64,000 nucleotides of DNA from Beverwykella pulmonaria. Lineage: Eukaryota; Ascomycota; Dothideomycetes; Pleosporales; Melanommataceae. The stretch is from contig BCHH01000006.1 in assembly GCA_001599595.1 (NCBI GenBank), positions 2,030,319-2,094,318 of the forward strand. Direction: 5' to 3'. The notes below the pieces were generated by a model. The model was not told the DNA's origin and searched no databases. It saw only the letters and a program-made list of their open reading frames with translations. Position numbers and translations under genes: made by a program. This document shows, piece after piece, positions 56,526 through 64,000 of the stretch (position 1 is its first letter; every line of letters starts with the position of its first letter).

Positions 56526-58362
56526 ATGTCAGACTCCACGCGAAAGAAGCCGCGCATCTCAGAGAGAACAACTGCCACGGAGACGCTGTATGCTGATGTA
56601 TGCGCCCGCTTCTGATACAATATTACATATTAAACTTTCTCATAGTTGCATCAATTGGCCGGCATACTCCCAAGACCGATTACTCCTCACCGTCGAGCTA
56701 CTAGCACTAGTCCAACATCTGGGGGTAGACGAACTCCAAACATCTTGATTCGAACTCCGGGAACGGCAGCCCGAACACCACGGGGAGGACCAGCGACACG
56801 TTACACACCAGCTCGCCGGAATGCACCAACCACACCTCATGCAATCCGTGCTCTAAGAGAACGTGCCAATGCAGCGAAAACGCCAGGACTGCATCGGAGG
56901 AGGAGCGGCAGGATCCAGCGTGAGACACCGAGGGACATGTTGCGGGATCTGAGCAGAGGTATGGGCGGAGATACACGGTTCATTTTGGGGCAGATTTAAC
57001 AATTCATAGTACTGGCACGCGATACACGACCAATTGAGCCATCTCCTCAGATACAAGACCAGATACCGCGTAACCCTGCCCTCAACTTTCTGGACGTCGA
57101 CGATGACCCTGATCTTGTTGCGCCTCGTTTATCTATGCCTCTCGGTGACATGTACGACGATGACAGCTTCCACGAAGCCCCGCCGCGACGTTCACTTTTA
57201 CCGTATGTGCCGGATGATGTTGATAATGGAACCATTCAATCATTGGAACTGGGGAGACGAGCACTGAGCGAAGACCCGCGGATGATACACACAACAAGGC
57301 TTAGCGAACGATTTGGCGACTTGCAAGAGCTTGGCATAGACGAGGAAGAATACGAGATTGATGGAACTTTCATTAACCGGAGCAATGCTCTCAATCCGGA
57401 TCAACTTGTTCAAGATGATATTGAAAATGTACTGGATGATACTACCTCCGAAATCCGGGCGCTTACAGGCCGGCGTGATGGACGGCCGAGTGATGTTAAC
57501 CTCGGAGTATTCGGTGAAGTTGATGATGATGATGATGAGCCGACGTTTCGATTCACTATTCCCCAACGCATTCAAGCACTGGCGCGAGAACAGCCGCTAG
57601 AAGATCTGCAGGAGGAGCTACACGGGGATCGGCTAGAGGAAAACAGCGATAATGAGGGGGATAATGAAGCTCACTACGATGGCAATGTCGACATGAATGA
57701 CGAACCTGCTGTGCTAAGCGACATCGACAACGCTACGGGCGGGCTTGAGTTTACTGGGCGGGAGTCGGATCATGGCGTAGAAGACGACACCGATCTTCAA
57801 GCTTATCGCGAGGAAGTATCAGCAATGGACCGCAGCCTCCAAACACAGTCCCCTGAACCCCCGGCCGCCCAAAAACAACGACCACGCATGCAGCGCAAAG
57901 TGATTAAAACGTCTAGGATTGGGCTCGATTATTCTTCTTTCAATGCAGCAACGGTCAAGCGCCTCGCAAATGGGTTTGCTAAATCTCATAGGACTAAGAT
58001 CAGCAAAGACACACTTGTCGCCTTGGTTCAGACAACAGACTGGTTCTTTGAGCAAGTAGGCGAAGATTTGAAGGCCTACGCCGATCATGGAGGGCGGAAG
58101 ATGATTGAGGAGAGCGATGTGATCGCTGTAATGAAGAGGTATGCTATTCTCTTCAATTACTGTACGGATATGTACACTTGAACAAACATTGACCAACTTC
58201 AATAGGTCGCGTCAGATCACAACCAACAGCACGCCGTTCTCGCTTGCTCAGAAGATGCTCCCCAGGGAGTTGTTACAGGAACTGCGAATGGAACCCAGGC
58301 CAAAGCTTAAGCGGCAAAAGCGCGAGCGGATGGAGGCAATTGAGGAAGAGGATGTTGATTGA
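56526..58362 (+). CDS. Inner kinetochore protein CENP-T (Cnn1 family)
   Basis: 556 residues, four exons (56526-56597, 56646-56958, 57010-58138, 58206-58362). The basic N-terminal arm is rich in TP/SP sites (NILIRTPGTAARTPRGGPAT, TTPHAIRALRERANAAKTPG), as needed for CDK-regulated binding of the Ndc80 complex. A long acidic middle follows. The C-terminal histone fold covers about 445-530: VIKTSRIGLDYSSFNAATVK, HRTKISKDTLVALVQTTDWF, MIEESDVIAVMKRSR and TPFSLAQKMLPRELLQEL. This is the order of CENP-T, which with CENP-W joins centromeric DNA to the outer kinetochore. The last intron sits inside the histone fold. Confidence 0.88.
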
Positions 58363-58538
58363 AGCAACGCATCGATATGTTGTTTGCTTTGCCATCAAGA
58401 CCAGTCAACGCTGTGTCTTACTCGCCGTTGCGTTCCAGACAACGGCTTCTTCACCACCATCCAGAACATAACTGAAGTAGCCAGGCTCAGTGCATACCTG
58501 CCTCGTTAGATTTTGAAGGTCAAGCGTTGGGGAGGCCC

Positions 58539-59509
58539 TTACCAGGTAAAAATATACTGCGTATGGTTGTTCCTCAAGTTCACAGCCGGGGCTCTCCCGA
58601 TCGGGATCCCTTTTGGCTCCCTCTCATAGGAAGTGAGTAGATCCGGCGCTGTCATTCAATTAGATACCCAATTCATTTCATCAATGCCAACAACTTACTC
58701 ATTGTCTCTTCTACCCATACCGCCTGGCTCCCAGTATGTTCTGCCATTCGCTCCACATCCGGGAAGAACCACTTTCCTTTCTCCGGATCACTTTTTGGCG
58801 TGAACATGTTTTTCGGCGGCGGTTGTCTCAATAACCCCTCAATGACGACCTCTCCCTCTGGCAATGCACCCTGTGACTTCCTGAACCACTGTTTCACCAC
58901 ATTCTTATTGATCCAACCCCTACAGCACAAAATCTTGTATTTGTTCCCCTTCTCGTCTGTACGTTCCAGAGGTGTCACGACCGTGTACCCCTCCTCTCCC
59001 TCAAGCATCCGTGGCCCAATCAACATCTCCTGGTCATGCCTTAGCACGCCCCGCGCATACACTCTCCGGTAATCGAAGTCCTTGATCGCATCCGGATCTA
59101 TCCGTAATGGGAGCTCAAGTGGCGGGAACGTCAGCCGATCCTCGAACCTTGCCACAAGATCTGTCTTCCAGCCCAATCGTTGAACCTGCCAACACCCCAA
59201 GCAGAACGCCGTGACAGGTATGGTAGCTAGTATAATCAGCCCGTATCCGTGCTGCTTCCCTACTCTGGCCATCTTTGCCGGGCGATCGAGAATGGAGACG
59301 AAGTTGGGATCGAGCGGTGTACTGCTATCTGGTGCGCCGCCAATGTGTCGCCGGAATTGTAGTTGCTGGACTCTGAGCTGGTCGCGGAAGCGTTGGCGGA
59401 GGCATTGGGGGTGTATACAAGGCGAGGGCCGCGTAGATGAGGTGGGCTTGAAGACATGCTGTGAGTAGTATCGCCGGAAGAGGTTCAGGAAGGGGTTTGG
59501 TTTTGACAT
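58539..59509 (-). CDS. SHY1: SURF1/Shy1, cytochrome c oxidase assembly factor
   Basis: 306 residues, two exons (59509-58699 and 58648-58539). The N-terminus is an Arg/Ser-rich mitochondrial presequence (MSKPNPFLNLFRRYYSQHVF). Two membrane helices frame the SURF1 domain: YGLIILATIPVTAFCLGCWQ and the end TQYIFTW. Family signatures: GCWQVQRLGWKTDL, FDYRRVYARGVL, CRGWINKN and PKGIPIGRAPAVNLRNNHTQ; the last two appear only when exon 2 is added, after VEETM. It acts in the inner mitochondrial membrane in Cox1 haem insertion and complex IV assembly. Confidence 0.93.
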
Positions 59510-59683
59510 GGTTGCTTAGTGGTTGACCTACGGTTCGTGACCTGAGAAGTTGAAGACGACGGAAGATCATCGGGCCTGCATTTCCAATCCTGGACTAGTG
59601 GCCGAGGCATTCTTTGGCTCAATCTTTCAACCTTCAATTTGCTCCACACTACACTTTCCATCGTCAAATCCATTTTGCATGCC

Positions 59684-60611
59684 ATGACGGAAGTACAGGC
59701 TCAACCAGGCTCTACCCTGACCACTGGGGCCACTGAAAAGGATATTCTCGTTGCGCAGCTAGACACGCAATTAGAAGAGTACCTGAATACACTGGATCAA
59801 TACCAGAAGGCACAGCAGCAGCTGACAACATATCTCTCTTCCGTAAGAAGTTATTGTCAATCTGTGGTGGCCTTTGCTGATCTTAGATGATCCGTAGGGG
59901 TACCTATCTCTGGCTCAGGCCAACTTCAACAACCATTCGGGGGCCAGGTATGGGCAGGATTACTACGACGAGCGCATGCAAGCTTCGAGGAAAGTGTACG
60001 TAAGAAGTCTTCATATTTACACGTGCCCCTCTTGTTTATGTATTGCTACATTTGCATCGACTCCGCGTTAAAGGCCTCACGTCGCGAATTAGATGCGAGT
60101 TGGCGAGAGCTTGGAAGGTAGCGACGGTAATTTGTGTTGCATTTGCCTACTTTTGCTCTTCTCTTATTTTCCTATTTCTTCCTTGGCTACATGGTTTTTT
60201 CATTTCCGGAGTACTTCGGTTGACAAAAATAGAATTTTGGCCGTTGAAGAGACCACTGTTGGTTTTTTTGTTTCCGCCCCGGACTTGGTGGTCCCCAGAG
60301 CGGCGGAGGAGGCTGATGCCCAGAGGGAACTCTCGGAAAAGGTTGCCTTGGTCTCAGCCACCACAACCACGGCGACCGACCCTCCAAACGCGGACAGCGC
60401 CTCTTCTAGGGCTGGCATGACGTGTGCAAGTCCCCTTCGTTGGTTTGGCATTTTGGTGCCGCCTGCACTGAAGACGGCACAAGCTACATTTACATCTGCA
60501 GTTGAAGGGCCAGTTCCACAGCTGGCGTCTCTTGTCAAAGACCTCAGGAAGCAGGAAATTGACATCGCACGCCTGAGAAAGCAAATCAAAAAGCTGAACC
60601 CCAAGAGCTAA
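59684..60611 (+). CDS. Vma22-like V-ATPase assembly factor (CCDC115 family)
   Basis: About 211 residues, three exons (59684-59842, 59898-59995, 60233-60611) by the phase-consistent model. N-terminal coiled coil (LDTQLEEYLNTLDQYQKAQQ), GYLSLAQANFNNHSGARYGQ, then DYYDERMQASRK, an acidic low-complexity spacer, and the conserved end SPLRWFGILVPPALKTAQATF with a final coiled coil (VKDLRKQEIDIARLRKQIKK). The last motif is typical of the fungal Vma22 relatives, which help assemble the V0 sector in the ER. The second intron (59996-60232) is unusually long for this window and may hide another small exon, so the middle is less sure. Confidence 0.7.
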
Positions 60612-61509
60612 GCTTTTCTGATAGATTTGCAACCCCTTCTAGCAAGTGGTCCAGCTGTTCATCGACTTTTTCCGTCATCGTTTATCTCCACATTTCAAGG
60701 CATTCCTTCACCCCGGGGACCGACTAGCACCGCCTCGAAAAATCTTTCCACGTGGTGATGGGCAGCTTAACCATACACTCGCCCTTATGTGTTTCAGGTT
60801 GGCCAGCGTCTGGTAAGTGCCCAGGAACCGAGTAGTACTTGCATCGGTCGCGCCTCATGTCAGCGTCTCTATTCGGTAATCGGCTACGTTTCAGACGGCC
60901 CGTGTCCTTGACCATCACCGGCCGGGAGTTTTTCACCTTCTCGTTAGGAACAGCTCTCAAGTAAGCTCCTGCTGACGGGTAAACGAAGCCTGCATGGAAT
61001 CACTAGTTCTCCAACATGCAATTCGCAGAGCCTCCAAGCCGTTTAGCAAACATCACCAATTGGAACCTCGCCTTCAGCTCACCTGCATTAACTCGCCGTA
61101 GTTGGATTCGGGCAAAGCACGTGTACGCGCTCTCTCGCCGTATGCCAAAAATGCAGGATTATGGCACGCTGCGCACTGATGGTCGAAATGTCCGTACCGT
61201 AGTGAGCGCATTGACCAAAGCAGTTGGCCTCCGCCCTGTGCATTTCCTAATTAGGTTCTTCACTCTCGAATTACATGTCCGAACTGCGCATATAATAGAG
61301 TCCGTCAACGCCCTTCCAGTCTCATCCCATCACACAACAACAATCATCTCTTCCATCTCTTCCTATCTCTCTTCCTCTCTTTCTTATTTCCTTAGCTTGT
61401 TCGGATTCCATTCGCTTGTGTCCGGCTGTGCCACTCATTTAGAACACATCTTTGATTGTTTTGATTATTTCCTCAACTTCACTGTCTTTCTTCGGTTCAC
61501 ATCATCGCC
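60612..61509. other. Intergenic, promoter of the wall-type protein gene
   Basis: About 900 bp. A pyrimidine-rich tract (about 61330-61400, TCTCTTCC-type) precedes the downstream ATG, typical of strong fungal promoters. Overlapping open frames are not supported as genes. Confidence 0.6.
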
Positions 61510-62657
61510 ATGTCTTCCAAGACTTACATCGCGCTCTCTGCGCTTGTCGGCTTCGCTGCTGCCGTTCCCCAGTACGGTGGTTACAATCCCCCCGAGCCAT
61601 CTTCTCATGGAGGCTACGGTCCTCCCCCGCAAACAAACACGGAGCCAGCTCCTAGCACCTGTGTTGCCACGTCCACGGACATCATCACCCAGACTGCCAC
61701 TGAGACTGCCACTGAGACGTCTACCTTGGTTTCCACTGAGATGATCACCTCGACCAGCTATGAAACGCAAACAAGCACTGCGCTGATCACTTCTGTGGCG
61801 TACGACACGCAAACGAGTACCGCCATTGAGACTTCAACAGCCATTGAGACCTCGACGGCCATTGAGACATCAACAGCTTTCGAAACTCAGACATCGACTG
61901 TTATCTCGACCTCATTCACTACTCAGGTCGAATCATCCACGGTTACCATCACGGTCACAGAAACTCCTCCATGCAGCGGAGCCCCGCCTCCTCCAGTCAC
62001 TTCGATTCAAAGCACGGATTCGCCGCCGCCTCCTTCTACCACTGGTACTATTCCCCCATTCACCTCGGAGCCCCCAACCTGCACCGACGAGACCGTCACT
62101 ACCTATGTGACTGAGCCGCCGCCACCCAGTTCCAGTGCTCCTGTTCCCTCTACTACTGGCACTGTGCCACCACCGGACACAACCTGCACCTCCAATGTCC
62201 CGTCCAGCACCAACTCCCCACCGCCACCACCGGACACAACCTGCACCTCCGATGTCCCGTCTAGCACCAACTCCCCTCCCCCTCCTCCCGAGACAACTGC
62301 CCCTCCCCCTCCTCCGGAGACGACTGCTCCTCCCCCTCCTCCAGAGACAACCGCTCCTCCCCCNNNNNNNNNNNNNNNNNNNNNNNNNNNNNNNNNNNNN
62401 NNNNNNNNNNNNNNNNNNNNNNNNNNNNNNNNNNNNNNNNNNNNNNNNNNNNNNNNNNNNNNNNNNNNNNNNNNNNNNNNNNNNNNNNNNNNNNNNNNNN
62501 NNNNNNNNNNNNNNNNNNNNNNNNNNNNNNNCCTCCCCCAGAGACAACCGCCCCTCCCCCAACTGACACCAACCCCGGATACAACCCTCCTACGCCTACG
62601 CCTTCCTCGGGCGGCTACGGCGGATACAGGGCCAAGAGGGCTGCGCGCGGATACTAG
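61510..62657 (+). CDS. Secreted Thr/Ser/Pro-rich repeat protein (cell-wall/adhesin-like), interrupted by assembly gap
   Basis: Signal peptide MSSKTYIALSALVGFAAAVP, then residues about 20-160 with repeats of the type STAIETSTAIETSTAIETST (heavily O-glycosylatable), then Pro-rich blocks (PPPPPETTAPPPPPETTAPP) repeated many times. A 168-base run of N cuts the Pro-rich array. After the gap the natural frame is PPPETTAPPPTDTNPGYNPP ending SSGGYGGYRAKRAARGY then TAG at 62655-62657; keeping the gap at its written length shifts the frame, so the true gap length differs. No GPI signal at the end. Likely a wall or surface protein; role unknown. Confidence 0.78.
62364..62531. other. Assembly gap (168 N)
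   Basis: Run of 168 undefined bases inside the ETTAPPPPP array of the preceding gene. Probably a collapsed tandem repeat. Confidence 0.99.
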
Positions 62658-63289
62658 ATCTTACGAGCAATCAGGGGGTGAGAGGAGACGGAGTGCGATA
62701 ATGGAGAGTGGGTGAATCAGTGAGGAGGAAAACAATCATTTGGCGAGCATCGCATGAGCATGGGTTTCTGGCATGGCATTGGCATGATATCTTCTCCCTT
62801 CCCTTGCGCCCCTCTCGGAGAGGTGGCGACCCATTAATGTTTTTTGTTTGTACGCGCGAGTTGTCTTCGTTTCTAAGACGCCATTTTGGTGGTGTACATA
62901 TTAGGGCTTTGTCTAGAATTATTTCCTTGAGTTTTGCTAGAATTATAAAAATCTACTGCATTTTTCACTGCAATCGCACTTCTCTCTTCCACATTAGTTA
63001 TTTGATTGGGGGCCTAAGGACTTTGATCAGACTCAAAATCGCACAGTGCGCATCCCTACCGAACCATCTTAGCCTTGAAACGAAACAACACCACACAGAG
63101 CCGAACGCCGCTGATAAGGATGCGGCCCCTAAGATCTCGATATTTCCGGAGTCCTATCTTGTGCCTTTACGTTAGAACTTTGTGTTCGCCAAGTTGTGTG
63201 TCGGACTTCGGGGTCAGCACGTGGTGAGGCGCAGGCGGATCTGAAACACAGCAAAGGGGTAAGATATACATTGAAGCGATTCACACGAG
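62658..63289. other. Intergenic, 3' of the wall-type gene
   Basis: About 630 bp, AT-rich around 62900-63000. No gene supported. Its right end touches the poly(T) of the retrotransposon tail. Confidence 0.5.
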
Positions 63290-64000
63290 TTTTTTTTTTT
63301 AAAAAAAAAATCATTTACATTGATACTGCCCATTGATAGACTAATACAATGATGCTTATGCAGCCCACAGGGCTATGAAGCACTGCGCTTACTCTACTAA
63401 TACCTCCTTGCTAGGACTCTAAAGCAGGCAGCTACAGCAGCAGTCTCGCAACTGCGGCGTGTGCAGGCAAGAAAAAGAAGAAGAAAACGATCCATTACTC
63501 CTGTCCTGCGCCTGTTCTGTTTTTGTATTTTCGTTATGTTGTTGGTGTCGTGATGGTAGGCTCCTAAAGAGCTCCTGCTGCTAGCAACCATCTTGCTGTA
63601 GCAATTTTTGATTCTTGTAAAGAGCCTGTTAGAGCTATGCTTTGTTTTGCAGTGGTAAAGAGCTTAGGTAACGTAAATGTGCGAGTTCCTAGCACCTCTG
63701 CTGCCTTTGCTCTTTCTTTTCTGTAGTGTTTACAGTTTAGGAGAAGGTGCTTAGGCGTCTGCAGTGCCTTGCAATTGCCAAAGCATTCTCCCTTGTTATC
63801 TTTGCCGATCGCCTTAGAAAATGGCTTAACGAAGCCCTTTCCCAGCTTTAGCTGGTAATATGCTGCTTGTGTCTTTTTTGGGACAGAAAGCTGTTGTATT
63901 TGAACAGAGAATCTAGGATTGTTCTGGACGTGTTTGTTGTAGGATTTCTCTACCTTTTCTTTACTTGTTGCCCATTTAGCTTCCATTTTTCTTCCTTCCT
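63290..64000 (-). mobile_element. 3' end of a non-LTR (LINE, Tad1-like) retrotransposon, cut by right edge
   Basis: A T11 run at 63290-63300 on the plus strand reads as a poly(A) tail on the minus strand, preceded by a T10 stretch. Upstream on the minus strand lies the LINE-type C-terminal coding end. The element continues beyond the window. Confidence 0.72.
63564..64000 (-). CDS. C-terminal part of LINE ORF2 (post-RT/RNase H zinc-knuckle region)
   Basis: Open frame from the window edge to TAG at 63564-63566, at least 145 residues. After a helical Lys-rich part (AAYYQLKLGKGFVKPF) comes the zinc-knuckle-like ECFGNCKALQTPKHLLLNCK (C-x3-C-x7-H-x4-C), then YRKERAKAAEVLGT, LPKLFTTAKQSIALTG and ATARWLL. 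This Cys-His motif with QTpkHLLlxC and the closing RW segment mark the end of reverse-transcriptase polyproteins of fungal Tad1-type elements. Start lies outside the window. Confidence 0.8.
   Translation of the reverse strand, partial: EGRKMEAKWATSKEKVEKSYNKHVQNNPRFSVQIQQLSVPKKTQAAYYQLKLGKGFVKPFSKAIGKDNKGECFGNCKALQTPKHLLLNCKHYRKERAKAAEVLGTRTFTLPKLFTTAKQSIALTGSLQESKIATARWLLAAGAL

Noticed and set aside
56302..56571. N-terminal extension of CMS1 frame
   Set aside because: Overlaps the first exon of CENP-T and lacks family similarity; ATG at 56301 fits better.
61016..61744. 242-codon open frame overlapping the wall-type gene start
   Set aside because: Wrong frame relative to the signal-peptide gene; composition follows the CT-rich promoter and repeat shadow, no domain.
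1..64000. CRISPR arrays, bacterial operons or prophage
   Set aside because: Introns and gene families are fungal; no spaced direct-repeat array was seen.

Overview
The window is fungal nuclear DNA from a filamentous ascomycete (Pezizomycotina). The evidence is short spliceosomal introns of about 45-65 nt with CTRAC-like branch points, compact gene spacing, and families typical of that group: a DUF2828 protein, a Zn2Cys6 regulator, a Ste6-type exporter, Rac and CENP-T. The class cannot be fixed from the sequence; Leotiomycetes or Dothideomycetes would fit. There are a few ambiguous bases near 46.6 kb and one assembly gap (62364-62531).

Layout. 1-14 kb is housekeeping: a Trm734/WDR6-like WD-repeat protein running off the left edge, a PBDC1-family eEF1A chaperone, a Ste6-like a-factor exporter, a BRCT protein, HYPK, a class II DAHP synthase and a small HTH-like protein. 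14-25 kb holds a shrunken gene resembling the N-terminal domain of Harbinger transposases, a Zn2Cys6 factor, a secreted beta-propeller protein, a DUF2828/vWA protein, succinate-semialdehyde dehydrogenase and a small unknown protein.

26-35 kb is the accessory island and the most interesting part. A gasdermin-like protein (26383-27261, +) lies tail to tail with a 978-residue protein that has a long N-terminal sensor-like region and a C-terminal subtilisin domain with an intact catalytic triad (27391-30444, -). This protein is transcribed divergently from a 1161-residue C2H2 zinc-finger/protein-kinase gene (30794-34340, +), and the shared 349-bp promoter contains a perfect 12-bp inverted repeat. 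The pair recalls the HET-Q1 gasdermin and HET-Q2 protease cell-death system of Podospora anserina; a linked kinase would be an extra component. The locus is followed by about 1.6 kb of AT-rich, gene-poor DNA with a stop-riddled coding relic.

36-46 kb returns to ordinary genes: a GNAT acetyltransferase, a PLP aminotransferase, an Adp1-like ABCG transporter, a GFA-type zinc protein with an unusual splice junction and a DHA2-type MFS transporter. At 46947-49272 sits a complete, internally deleted Ty1/copia element with 177/182-bp LTRs, a 5-bp target-site duplication, a gag ORF and only a fragment of RNase H. 49-61 kb holds a small frameshifted gene, a UBX protein, Rac GTPase with five introns, CMS1 and CENP-T (divergent), SURF1/Shy1 and a Vma22-like protein. 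The right end holds a Thr/Pro-rich secreted wall-type protein interrupted by the gap, and the 3' end of a minus-strand non-LTR retrotransposon.

Exon boundaries were worked out by hand from reading frame, GT-AG sites and conserved protein motifs. All family assignments come from recognising motifs, not from a database search.
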